Source: JAJQCI01 sp964388305
GTDB lineage: Bacteria > Bacillota > Clostridia > Lachnospirales > CAG-274
Direction: 5' to 3'
Assembly: GCA_964388305.1 (NCBI GenBank)
Contig: CAYMAA010000043.1
Span: 1-14,461, forward strand
Length of the DNA: 14,461 nucleotides
The number at the start of each line of letters is the position of its first letter. The first letter of the stretch is position 1. Under the pieces are notes generated by a model. That model searched no databases, had not been told where the DNA came from, and saw only the letters and a program-made list of their open reading frames with translations. The translations under genes and the position numbers were made by a program. This document shows, piece by piece, positions 5,748 through 13,301 of the stretch.

Positions 5748-6316
5748 ATCTTTGAAAATATGTAAAAGCAGAATGAACCTGCAATGCCGCCGAGGGTATT
5801 AAAGAAAATATCGGAAATCTGAAAAGTTCCCAGGCAAAGAATAAGCTGAAAAAGCTCTATTGAAAGGGAAACGGAAAAACCTGCCAAAAAGCCTTTCCAA
5901 AGGGTGTTTGAAAATGTTATTCCGCCTTTAAATATTTTAGGCCTAAAACACCAAAACAGCAAAAACACAAATGGCAGAAAGAGTATGAAGTTTTCTATTG
6001 TATCCGTAATAAGCTTGCCGTCATTATTATAAAGACTCCACGGCCCCAAAACATCGGAAAGAGGGTTTTTCCATGTTTCTCTGCAAAAAAGCGTTCTGTT
6101 AAGTATCATAAGGGCATAAAAGGCAAAAACAAACATACGTCTAAACTTCGGGGATTTTTTAAACTCATCAACCCACAGCCTTACAATACTTTTAAAGCTC
6201 CGCTCCCCTGCAAGCAGCCAAACAAGCATAACAAGGGCAGCCATTAAAAGGGAAACCCAAAAATACTGATACAGTCCCATCAACACATTTTTTAAAACCA
6301 ATCTGATTATTTCCAC
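5732..6316 (-). CDS. VanZ-family membrane protein
   Basis: The 194-residue integral membrane protein has about four to five hydrophobic segments (about 15-36, 60-75, 108-125, 140-162 and 172-188). The C-terminal block SIELFQLILCLGTFQISDIFFNTLGGIAG (about 152-180) carries the E..Q..D...N..G pattern of the VanZ family. VanZ gives low-level teicoplanin resistance in enterococci, but most chromosomal homologues have no shown role in resistance, and no other van genes are here. I chose GTG at 6316, because GGGAGG lies 7 nt upstream. A longer reading from 6361 would translate the hairpin that separates it from the preceding gene. It is downstream of the citrate synthase-family gene and probably shares its promoter through a leaky hairpin. 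Confidence 0.85.
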   Translation of the reverse strand: MEIIRLVLKNVLMGLYQYFWVSLLMAALVMLVWLLAGERSFKSIVRLWVDEFKKSPKFRRMFVFAFYALMILNRTLFCRETWKNPLSDVLGPWSLYNNDGKLITDTIENFILFLPFVFLLFWCFRPKIFKGGITFSNTLWKGFLAGFSVSLSIELFQLILCLGTFQISDIFFNTLGGIAGSFCFYIFSKIKKDV

Positions 6317-6338
6317 ACAAAATCCTCCCAAAAGCAAA

Positions 6339-6360
6339 TGTTGAGGTTTTTGCCTCAACA
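6339..6360 (-). terminator. Intergenic hairpin between synthase and vanZ-like genes
   Basis: A perfect 8-bp inverted repeat TGTTGAGG/CCTCAACA with a 6-nt loop. On the minus strand it is followed by a broken T-stretch (ATTTGCTTTTG). It may act as a partial terminator or as an mRNA 3' stabiliser after the synthase gene. Confidence 0.5.
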
Positions 6361-6374
6361 CTTGTCATTTTAAA

Positions 6375-7769
6375 TCATTCTTCTCCGGCAAGGAGCTTAT
6401 CCGCATATTCCTTTCCGTTTTTCGCAAAAAGCTTATCAGCCACCTGTTTAAGCTCGTTATCGCTTATGGCGGTAACACGTCCGTCGGCAAACTGCTTATC
6501 TACCCAAGCCTTTAACGCCCTTGTAATTTTATCTCTTTTGCCAATCTTTTTGTTTTTATAATTATTTTTTAACCAATAGGCAACACCTGCAAGCCCCGAT
6601 GTTTTGGAAACAGCCACCTTAACAGGTCTGTTAAGCAAAAGGTCTGTATTGAAAATGTTATAAATTTCTTCATTTTTAAGTATGCCGTCTGCGTGTATGC
6701 CTGCTCTTGTAACATTAAAATCTCTGCCGACAAAAGGCGTCATAGGGGGTATTTCATAGCCGATTTCCTTTTCAAAATATTCGGCAAGCTCTGTAATAAC
6801 GGTAGTTTCCATACCGTCCAAAGTGCCTCTTAACTGAGCATATTCCATAACCATTGCCTCAAGAGGAGTATTGCCTGTTCTTTCGCCTATACCGAAAAGA
6901 GATGTATTAACGCCCGAACAGCCGTAAAGCCATGCCGCCGTTGCATTGCTTACCGACCTGTAGAAATCGTTATGCCCGTGCCATTCCAAAAGCTCGCTGG
7001 GTATATGTGCATAGTGGTGCAAGCCGTAAATAAGCCCCGGTACGGAACGGGGCATAACAACACCGGGTATGGAAACACCGTAACCCATAGTATCACAGGC
7101 TCTTATTTTAATAGGTACTCCGCTTTGCTCCGAAAGCTCTCTCAGCTTTGTTGCAAAGGGTATAACAACCCCGTAATAATCCGCTCTTGTAATATCCTCA
7201 AAATGGCACCTGGGTTTTATACCCATCTCTATACAATCACTTACAACACCCAAATATTTGTCTATCACCTTGGCTCGTGTAGACTTCATTTTATGAAAAA
7301 TGTGATAGTCTGAGCAGGAAACCAAAATACCCGTTTCCTTAATACCTATTGCCTTGGCAAGCTCAAAATCCTCTTTGGTTGCTCTTATCCATGTAGTAAC
7401 CTCAGGAGCTTTATAGCCAAGCTCCAGGCATTTATAAACAGCGTCCTGATCATTTTTCGTATATATAAAAAATTCGCTTTGCCTTATAATTCCCTTCGGC
7501 CCGCCAAGCCTGTGAAACATTTTATAAATATCTACAATTTGATTAACCTTATAAGGCTCTCTGCTTTGCTGCCCATCTCTGAAAGTGGTGTCCGTTATCC
7601 AAATTTCATCGGGAGCATTCATAGGCACAATTCTTTTATTAAAAGCAATTTTAGGCACTTCATCATAGCCGAAAAGATTTTTATACAAATTCGGCTCTTT
7701 TACGTCCTGAAGCGGATAAGAAAGCTCTATTCTTGATATTAAATTGTCTTTTTTATTAAAATAAATCAT
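6375..7769 (-). CDS. Citrate/homocitrate synthase family enzyme, probably Re-citrate synthase
   Basis: The 464-residue cytoplasmic enzyme belongs to the HMGL-like TIM-barrel family of isopropylmalate, homocitrate and Re-citrate synthases, which condense acetyl-CoA with a 2-oxoacid. Visible motifs are DTTFRDGQQ (60-68), the metal-binding HGHND (264-268), GIGERTGN (293-300) and RAGIHADG (355-362), the last holding the catalytic-base histidine of the family. It lacks the ~120-residue LeuA regulatory domain of isopropylmalate synthase, and no leu or lys genes adjoin. In Clostridium kluyveri a relative of homocitrate and isopropylmalate synthases is the Re-face citrate synthase, used by anaerobes lacking the Si enzyme to make glutamate. 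I infer that role here; homocitrate or citramalate synthase remain alternatives. GGAAGG 5 nt before ATG 7769 supports the start. Confidence 0.8.
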   Translation of the reverse strand: MIYFNKKDNLISRIELSYPLQDVKEPNLYKNLFGYDEVPKIAFNKRIVPMNAPDEIWITDTTFRDGQQSREPYKVNQIVDIYKMFHRLGGPKGIIRQSEFFIYTKNDQDAVYKCLELGYKAPEVTTWIRATKEDFELAKAIGIKETGILVSCSDYHIFHKMKSTRAKVIDKYLGVVSDCIEMGIKPRCHFEDITRADYYGVVIPFATKLRELSEQSGVPIKIRACDTMGYGVSIPGVVMPRSVPGLIYGLHHYAHIPSELLEWHGHNDFYRSVSNATAAWLYGCSGVNTSLFGIGERTGNTPLEAMVMEYAQLRGTLDGMETTVITELAEYFEKEIGYEIPPMTPFVGRDFNVTRAGIHADGILKNEEIYNIFNTDLLLNRPVKVAVSKTSGLAGVAYWLKNNYKNKKIGKRDKITRALKAWVDKQFADGRVTAISDNELKQVADKLFAKNGKEYADKLLAGEE

Positions 7770-7832
7770 CGCAACCTTCCTTTCCTGTAAATAAAATAAT
7801 GCTTCCCAATAAGCTCTAAAGTCCTTATATTA

Positions 7833-7861
7833 ATTTTATACTTTATTTATGAAGCTGTCAA
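7833..7861 (-). promoter_or_regulatory. Promoter of the citrate synthase-family gene
   Basis: On the minus strand TTGACA (7861-7856), 17 nt, TAAAAT (7838-7833). Initiation near 7826 would leave a leader of about 56 nt. It probably also serves the downstream VanZ-family gene. Confidence 0.8.
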
Positions 7862-7978
7862 TATGGCTAAATGTAGAATAATTTATTAAAAACAGCTTAA
7901 AATTCACTAAATTGCTAAATTTTTTTAAATATATCACATCTTAAAGGGTGATGTTTTTATTTGCGGATAAATAAGTTT

Positions 7979-7984
7979 TATAAT
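7979..7984 (+). promoter_or_regulatory. Possible -10 element for the subtilisin operon
   Basis: TATAAT at 7979-7984 is a perfect -10 hexamer, but no good -35 lies 16-18 nt upstream. A weak hairpin ATCAC/GTGAT (7933-7937 with 7948-7952) followed by five T lies just before it. A second candidate -10, TATACT, is at 8014-8019. Regulation by an activator or another sigma factor is possible. Confidence 0.35.
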
Positions 7985-8039
7985 GACAAGCTTCATTTTT
8001 ATTAACATAAGCGTATACTAAAACAAAAACGAGGTTTGT

Positions 8040-9101
8040 ATGCCGGAGGTTATAATATATAAATCAGACGCAAGATGTATAAAAGAAATATCAAAAAGAG
8101 GAAAAATATTAAGGGATTTACCCATAATAAATGCCTATGCGGTGAAAATTTCACAAAAGGATTTAGAAGAGCTTAAAAACACAAGCTGCGCAATAAAATA
8201 TGCCGCATCAACAGGTGTTGCGGCACAGCAGAGCGCCGTGCAAAGGCTGAATTTTGTCAATCCCGAAGGACTTACCGGACACGGTGTGGGGGTAGCTGTG
8301 CTGGATACGGGAACTTCTCCGCTGCCTGTTTTTGAAAACCGCATAACCGCCTTTAAGGATATAATAAACAGCCGAACAAAGCCCTACGACGACAACTCTC
8401 ACGGAACTCACGTTTGCGGCATACTGGGGGCAAAGGGCAGGCTGCCGGGCATAGCCGCTGAGGCTGACATAATTTCCGTAAAAGTATTGGATAAGCAGGG
8501 CGCAGGCTCTTCTTCCGATCTTCTGGGCGGCTTGCAATGGGTGTATGACAATTATAAGAAATACAACATTCGCATTGTAAATCTCTCTGTAGGCTCGGAA
8601 GCGCCCGATACCTTTGATCCCCTTGTTTCTGCGGCGGAGGTTTTGTGGGACAGCGGAATAACAGTGGTTGCGGCGGCAGGAAACAACGGCCCCTCTCCCT
8701 GTTCCGTAACCTCTCCCGGCACAAGCAAAAAAATAATAACAGTGGGGTGTGCGGACGATGACACAATATGCGATATATGGGATACGGCGGTTAAGGATTT
8801 TTCCGGTCGAGGCCCTACAAGGGATTGTATTGTAAAGCCTGATGTTCTTGCTCCGGGAGCGGAAATAATTTCCTGCTCTGCAAACGGCAGCTACATTCCT
8901 TTAAGCGGCACATCCATGTCCGTTCCAATGGTTTCGGGCGCAATAGCTTTACTTTTGCAAAAGCGCCCCCACCTTACCCCCAACGAAATAAAGTATCATT
9001 TAAAGCAAACCTCAACGGATTTAAGCTGCCCCAAAAACCGTCAGGGCTGGGGACTTATAAATATAACCGATTTGCTTTCAAAATGCCCTGTTCATTTGTA
9101 A
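8040..9101 (+). CDS. Subtilisin-like serine protease (S8), apparently intracellular
   Basis: The 353-residue peptidase has a complete catalytic triad: Asp89 (AVLDTG), His121 (NSHGTHVCG) and Ser292 (SGTSMSVPMVSG), with the oxyanion Asn215 (AAAGNNGP). Residues 1-70 look like a short prodomain of the I9/inhibitor type rather than a signal peptide. With no export signal visible, the enzyme is probably cytoplasmic, like IspA or AprX, or leaves by another route. The start is ATG 8040 with GAGG 5 nt upstream. A 159-residue gene begins 21 nt after its stop with a strong ribosome binding site, so the two form an operon. Substrate is unknown; a role in protein turnover or sporulation/stationary phase would be inference only. 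Confidence 0.93.
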   Translation: MPEVIIYKSDARCIKEISKRGKILRDLPIINAYAVKISQKDLEELKNTSCAIKYAASTGVAAQQSAVQRLNFVNPEGLTGHGVGVAVLDTGTSPLPVFENRITAFKDIINSRTKPYDDNSHGTHVCGILGAKGRLPGIAAEADIISVKVLDKQGAGSSSDLLGGLQWVYDNYKKYNIRIVNLSVGSEAPDTFDPLVSAAEVLWDSGITVVAAAGNNGPSPCSVTSPGTSKKIITVGCADDDTICDIWDTAVKDFSGRGPTRDCIVKPDVLAPGAEIISCSANGSYIPLSGTSMSVPMVSGAIALLLQKRPHLTPNEIKYHLKQTSTDLSCPKNRQGWGLINITDLLSKCPVHL

Positions 9102-9122
9102 AAATTATATAGGAGGATATAT

Positions 9123-9602
9123 ATGGAACAAAATTCTTTAATTGATGTTGTTAAAGTCCTTTCGGGCAAAAATTCATTTAATGCGGATATGCGGCAAATC
9201 CGCCTGCTTATACAAAACTATTTCAACAACAAATATATTAGCAAAATCAACTCCGCCATAAACTCGGAAATACTTAAGCAAAAAACATCTCCCTCAAACG
9301 CAATGAAGCTGCTTTATGCCCTAAAGCCATATACTGCGTCATCAATGGGTTCTGCCTTTATGGATAATATAATTGAAGCGGCGGCTGCGGCAGGAGCAAT
9401 TTCCGCATTAAGCATAGCAATGCCCTCACAAGGGCAAAGGGTAGCCGCCGCAACTGTAAATGACCCCTGCATTAAGAAGGACGGCGTTTACGAAATTGAC
9501 GCCGATTGCCGAAAACCCCCGGTTTATTCCGCCGCTGCAGAGCCTGACCCTTTAATTTTCGCAATAATTCTTCTTTTGCTTGCAAACAATGTATCCGCTT
9601 AA
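9123..9602 (+). CDS. Unrecognised 159-residue protein, partner of the subtilisin
   Basis: I do not recognise this protein. ATG 9123 has AGGAGG 6 nt upstream, and the gene follows the protease by 21 nt, so it is very probably expressed with it. Residues 1-60 are mixed polar and likely helical (DVVKVLSGKNSFNADMRQIR, then a KINSAINSEILKQK stretch). Residues 74-103 are Ala/Ser/Gly-rich (IIEAAAAAGAISALSIAM) and could be a helical or weakly membrane-associated stretch. Two cysteines lie at about 115 and 128. The C-terminus is strongly hydrophobic (PLIFAIILLLLANNVSA), like a tail anchor or hydrophobic helix. There is no signal peptide. It might be a substrate, inhibitor or membrane tether of the protease. 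Confidence 0.8.
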   Translation: MEQNSLIDVVKVLSGKNSFNADMRQIRLLIQNYFNNKYISKINSAINSEILKQKTSPSNAMKLLYALKPYTASSMGSAFMDNIIEAAAAAGAISALSIAMPSQGQRVAAATVNDPCIKKDGVYEIDADCRKPPVYSAAAEPDPLIFAIILLLLANNVSA

Positions 9603-9612
9603 TTTTATATAT

Positions 9613-9646
9613 GCAAAATCCGCCGCCCAAAGCAGCGGCGGATTGC
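9613..9646 (-). terminator. Terminator between the converging protease and exporter operons
   Basis: A 10-bp perfect GC-rich stem AATCCGCCGC/GCGGCGGATT (9617-9626 with 9635-9644) with an 8-nt loop, extended by GC/GC across a bulge. On the minus strand it is followed by TTTTGCATATAT, so it best terminates the exporter operon. On the plus strand there is no T-run, but the strong hairpin may still protect or stop the protease transcript. Confidence 0.7.
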
Positions 9647-9657
9647 AGGCAATATGC

Positions 9658-10884
9658 TTATTCGTATCTCAGCGCTTCAATAGGATCAAGATTTGCCGCC
9701 TTTTTTGCAGGGTATACCCCGAAAATAATTCCTATTGCGCTTGAAATTGCAACAGCCGCTATAATTGATTTTATTGAAACAACACTTTCCATTCCCAAAA
9801 CGGCTCCTGCCGCCAAGCCTGCCGCCCAGCCTGTAATTATACCTAAAATTCCGCCCATAAATGTAAGTATTATTGCTTCGGAAACAAACTGAAGCATTAT
9901 ATCGGAATTTTTTGCTCCTATGGATTTTCTTATGCCTATTTCTCTTGTTCTTTCCGTTACCGTAACCATCATAATATTCATAACACCTATTCCGCCCACA
10001 ATAAGGGATATGGCGGCAACACCGCTTATAAGAAGCGTTACTGTTCCCGTAACATTATTCATTGCTTCAAGCTGCTCCGTTGTGCTTTCGCATCTGTATT
10101 TTTCCGATGTGTTGTGTTCCTTGTCAAGTATGCTTACAATCATATCCCCAAGGGCATCGGTGTTATCCGCATCATCCGCAACAAGGGTTATGTTTGTAAG
10201 TGTTTTTTGATTAAATAACCTTTCCGCCGTGGAAATGGGTATAACAATACTTTCGGGGTATTCGTCTTCATACTGAGTTTCCGTTTCCTCGTTCGGGTTT
10301 TCAATTATACCCTTAACGGTATATTTTTGAGTTCCTTTCCATGACTTTATGGAAATTTTTTCACCCACAAGACTTTCGTCACAATACCCGAAAACCTTTT
10401 CAGCCGTTGTGTTTGTTATAACAGCCGTTTTGCTTTTGTTATCCACGTCATCCTCTGATATATACTCCCCGTAAAGCAATTCGGGACTCATTATGTAATA
10501 ATAGTCTCCGCCAACACCTGTTATAGACGCCGTGTTTGTTTCCTTGGGGTCTAAAAGCTTAACACTGCAATAGCTTGCGCTTATTGTGGGGGAAATATAT
10601 TTTATTCCTCCGCAATTATCTCTAAGCAGCTCATAATCATCTGTTGTTAGGGCATCGCTTGTAAACATATTCCGGGGAGAGTTGCTTCTTAACGTAACGG
10701 TCATTCTGCCAACGCCCAGGCTGTCAAACTGCTCCTCAATTTGCTTTTGAGATCCGTTGCCAATGGAGGTTATGGCAATAACAGCGGCAATGCCTATAAT
10801 AATTCCCAGCATTGTAAGAAGTGTTCTCAGCTTATTTGAAAAAACATTTTTAAATGCGGATTTAATATTTTCACCTAACGGCAT
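9658..10884 (-). CDS. MacB/FtsX-type ABC transporter permease
   Basis: The 408-residue membrane subunit has MacB architecture. A cytoplasmic start (MPLGENIKSAFKNVFSNKLRTLLTMLG) leads into TM1 (about 20-42), then a large extracytoplasmic MacB-like domain (about 45-275). Three C-terminal helices form the FtsX core (VTLLISGVAAISLIVGGIGVMNIMM..., ERTREIGIRKSIGAK, ...GIIFGVYPAKKAANLDPIEALRYE). MacB-type exporters use ATP-driven mechanotransmission to expel peptides, antibiotics or lipid-linked molecules. Its ATG overlaps the ATPase stop by one base (TAATG), with GGGAGG 10 nt upstream inside the ATPase gene, so the two are translationally coupled. No adjacent two-component system or bacteriocin gene is seen, so the cargo is open. 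Confidence 0.94.
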   Translation of the reverse strand: MPLGENIKSAFKNVFSNKLRTLLTMLGIIIGIAAVIAITSIGNGSQKQIEEQFDSLGVGRMTVTLRSNSPRNMFTSDALTTDDYELLRDNCGGIKYISPTISASYCSVKLLDPKETNTASITGVGGDYYYIMSPELLYGEYISEDDVDNKSKTAVITNTTAEKVFGYCDESLVGEKISIKSWKGTQKYTVKGIIENPNEETETQYEDEYPESIVIPISTAERLFNQKTLTNITLVADDADNTDALGDMIVSILDKEHNTSEKYRCESTTEQLEAMNNVTGTVTLLISGVAAISLIVGGIGVMNIMMVTVTERTREIGIRKSIGAKNSDIMLQFVSEAIILTFMGGILGIITGWAAGLAAGAVLGMESVVSIKSIIAAVAISSAIGIIFGVYPAKKAANLDPIEALRYE

Positions 10885-11588
10885 TATGCTTCACCTCCCG
10901 CAATAAGCTGATTTTCAACCAAAGAGTCGGAAATTTTTTTGCCGTCCTTAAATGTTACAATGCGTTTTGTATATGCCGCCACATCAGGCTCGTGAGTTAC
11001 CATAACAATTGTTGCTCCTTCCCTGTTAAGCTGCTGAAATATGTCTATAATTTCAAATGTGGATGTGCTGTCCAGATTGCCGGTAGGCTCATCCGCAAGT
11101 ATAACGGCGGGTTTGTTTACAAGCGCTCTTGCTATGGCAACCCTCTGCCTTTGTCCGCCGGAAAGCTCGTTGGGTTTATGCTTTATTCTGTCTGCAAGTC
11201 CCACTCTTTCAAGAGCCTGCATTGCGTTAGTGTGCCTTGTTTGTCTGTCAGTGCCGGCATACAGCATTGGCAGTTCAACATTTTCAAGAGCGTTCAGCTT
11301 TGGCAAGAGATTAAAGGACTGAAAAACAAAGCCTATTTTTTTATTGCGTATTTCCGCCAGCTTTCCATCGGGCATGGAGGATATGTTTATGCCGTCAAGC
11401 ACATAGCTGCCCTTTGTAGGCTTATCCAAACAGCCTAATATATTCATCATTGTGGATTTTCCGGAGCCGGAAGCGCCCATTATGGAAACAAACTCCCCCT
11501 GTTTAACCCATAGGTCCACCCCCGCCAAAGCCTCCACCGCCAGGCTGCCCTGGCTGTACACCTTGGTTAGTCCTTCTATTTTGATCAT
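10884..11588 (-). CDS. MacB/LolD-type ABC transporter ATPase
   Basis: The 234-residue ATPase powers the permease encoded next. It has Walker A GASGSGKST (38-46), the Q-loop glutamine at 90 (FVFQSFNLLP), signature LSGGQ (142-146), Walker B VILADEPTG with Asp166/Glu167, and the H-loop His199 (VMVTHEPD). All catalytic motifs are intact. I chose ATG 11588, giving MIKIEGLTKVYSQG, the expected N-terminus, with GGGAGG 8 nt upstream. A longer reading from 11636 adds 16 residues of atypical sequence. The first 28 codons overlap, in another frame, the Gly-rich tail of the upstream adaptor gene, a long overlap that should tie expression of the two. Confidence 0.95.
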   Translation of the reverse strand: MIKIEGLTKVYSQGSLAVEALAGVDLWVKQGEFVSIMGASGSGKSTMMNILGCLDKPTKGSYVLDGINISSMPDGKLAEIRNKKIGFVFQSFNLLPKLNALENVELPMLYAGTDRQTRHTNAMQALERVGLADRIKHKPNELSGGQRQRVAIARALVNKPAVILADEPTGNLDSTSTFEIIDIFQQLNREGATIVMVTHEPDVAAYTKRIVTFKDGKKISDSLVENQLIAGGEA

Positions 11589-13140
11589 TTCCCATGCCTC
11601 CCGGTTCAAACATATTTCTTCCTTCATTTTCGGCATTGCCGCCCTCGGTGGTTTCTCCCGTTTCTTCAGTCAAAGCCTTATATTCATCAAGCGTCATACC
11701 TTCGCTTATTCCGTTTACGGGTTTGCTTATAACCTCATCCCCCTCGGAAACACCTGTTATCACCTCAACAGATGTATCATTGCTTTCGCCCGTGGTAACT
11801 GTTTTCTTTGTAATTTTGTTGTTTTCAAGAGCATAAACATATTGCTCTCCCGTTTTGCCGTCTGTTTGAACAGCTCCGTTTGAAAGCGTTAAAACGTCCT
11901 GCTTATCCAAAACGGTAATTTCCAAATCAAGGTTATAGCCCGGTTTTAAAACACCATCGGGGTTGTCTACGGAAATTTCAATATTTACGGTGGTTTCCGT
12001 ACCCATTGTTGTGGAGGTATCGTTGGCGCTGTCATTTATTTTTGTTATACTCCCGTAATACTCTCTGCCCTCCAGTCCGTCAGATGTCATAACAACCTTT
12101 TGTCCCAATTCGCATAAGGGCGCATCATATTCTTCTATTGCGGCGCTTACAATAAGCCTGTTAAAATCCGCAACTTTAAGTATAATTGTGTTTTCTTCGG
12201 TATATGTTCCCTCGTCCACGCAAACCTCGGTCACCTTTCCGCTGACTGTAGATGAGGTTGAATAAACAAGCTCGCTTAAATCCTTTTCATAGTCGCTTAA
12301 ATTGTCCTTTAAGCCTTGGAGGGTAAGCTCCTGCTGTTTATATTTAAGCTGTTCCTCCTCAGTGGCAAGGGGTGTTTGCGCATCTGCCAAATCATTTTTT
12401 GCATCGGCAAGATCGTTTTCCGCCATGGTAATGCTTTGCTGCGCCTGAGAACGCTCCGCAAGCATATCATTATATGTATTTTTGGCATCATTTAAAGAAT
12501 TGCTTTTGCTGTTACAGTCCGCAACGGCGCTGTCATATTCACTTTGGGAGGCTCCGCCTATGTCCAAAAGCTCCTTTGTATCCGAAACAAGCTTTTCTGC
12601 GTCCTTTAGCTCCTGCTCCGCATTTTCTATGGCGCTTTGCTGCTGAGAAAGCTTTGTTGAATAGCTTGCGTAATTGTTTTTTGCCGTTTCAAGCGCCGCC
12701 TCTTTACTTGTAACTGTGCTTTTAAGCTTCGCTATTTCCGTTTCGGACTTTGTAACGGTAAGCTGCTGCAACGCAAGCTCGCAGTTCTCTATTTCACGCT
12801 TTGTATCCCTTATATTGTTGTTTAGCTCCTCTTCTCTGTCATCTACATCATACTCAACAAGCAAATCACCGACATTTACAGTGTCCCCCTCTTCCACAAG
12901 TATACTGTCAATAATATTTTCCTCTCCCTCGGCATAAACCTCCGTTTCATCATCAAGCAAAACAGCGCCCGATGCTGAAATTGTATTTGTAAATGAACCC
13001 TTTACAACGCTTTCCGTAAGCCTTGCCTCTCTTGTATCGGCAGTTTTTCCGCCTTTAAAATGCTTATATGCAAAAACTCCCCCTGTTGCCAAGGCAATTA
13101 TAAGCACAGCCGCTATTGCCGCTTTAATTTTTTTACGCAC
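11503..13140 (-). CDS. MacA/HlyD-type periplasmic-adaptor-like subunit
   Basis: The 545-residue adaptor partners the ABC exporter. A short basic N-terminus and one membrane helix (about 6-26) anchor it. A lipoyl-like half-motif (about 45-100, ILVEEGDTVNVGDLLVEYD) and its second half (about 296-325, GKVTEVCVDEGTYTEENTIILKV) flank a very long alpha-helical coiled coil (about 100-290). Beta-barrel and membrane-proximal domains follow (about 326-485). In Gram-positives such adaptors sit on the outer membrane face. The start is GTG 13140 (RKKIKAAI...), 7 nt after GGGGG; a longer reading from 13185 would add 15 residues without a ribosome binding site. Residues about 490-545 are a low-complexity Glu/Gly tail ending PGQPGGGGFGGGGPMG, partly overlapping the ATPase gene. 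First gene of the operon. Confidence 0.93.
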   Translation of the reverse strand: MRKKIKAAIAAVLIIALATGGVFAYKHFKGGKTADTREARLTESVVKGSFTNTISASGAVLLDDETEVYAEGEENIIDSILVEEGDTVNVGDLLVEYDVDDREEELNNNIRDTKREIENCELALQQLTVTKSETEIAKLKSTVTSKEAALETAKNNYASYSTKLSQQQSAIENAEQELKDAEKLVSDTKELLDIGGASQSEYDSAVADCNSKSNSLNDAKNTYNDMLAERSQAQQSITMAENDLADAKNDLADAQTPLATEEEQLKYKQQELTLQGLKDNLSDYEKDLSELVYSTSSTVSGKVTEVCVDEGTYTEENTIILKVADFNRLIVSAAIEEYDAPLCELGQKVVMTSDGLEGREYYGSITKINDSANDTSTTMGTETTVNIEISVDNPDGVLKPGYNLDLEITVLDKQDVLTLSNGAVQTDGKTGEQYVYALENNKITKKTVTTGESNDTSVEVITGVSEGDEVISKPVNGISEGMTLDEYKALTEETGETTEGGNAENEGRNMFEPGGMGNDQNRRTNQGVQPGQPGGGGFGGGGPMG

Positions 13141-13240
13141 TGCTATACCCCCTTGAAATTTATGGAATACTATAATAATACACACATATCATTAAAATAA
13201 AATTAAAGCATAAAAATTTTATTTTTATATTCACTCCGTA

Positions 13241-13269
13241 TTGAAAAAGGGTTTAAACTGTGCTAAAAT
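13241..13269 (+). promoter_or_regulatory. Promoter of the rhodanese-TtcA-like gene
   Basis: TTGAAA (13241-13246), 17 nt, TAAAAT (13264-13269), preceded by TGC, an extended -10. Initiation near 13276 gives a leader of about 26 nt. I could not find an equally good promoter for the divergent exporter operon between 13141 and 13240; TATTAT at 13180-13175 (minus) is only a weak candidate. Confidence 0.75.
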
Positions 13270-13301
13270 GCTTATAAGATTTAAAGCTTGGGAGAAACTG
13301 T

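Noticed and set aside
5732..6316. Glycopeptide resistance gene cluster
   Set aside because: Only a VanZ-family protein is present, without vanHAX, vanRS or vanY; such homologues are common chromosomal genes.
6317..6361. Longer N-terminus of the VanZ-family protein from 6361
   Set aside because: It would translate through a perfect hairpin and through the GGGAGG that serves the GTG at 6316.
8135..8766. Minus-strand open frames opposite the subtilisin gene
   Set aside because: The opposite strand has an intact catalytic triad; these frames show Pro/Arg-rich composition and no recognisable protein.
9611..9892. Plus-strand open frame opposite the MacB-like permease
   Set aside because: It lies antisense to a clearly real gene, has no ribosome binding site and shows low-complexity Ala/Ile/Pro composition typical of a shadow frame.
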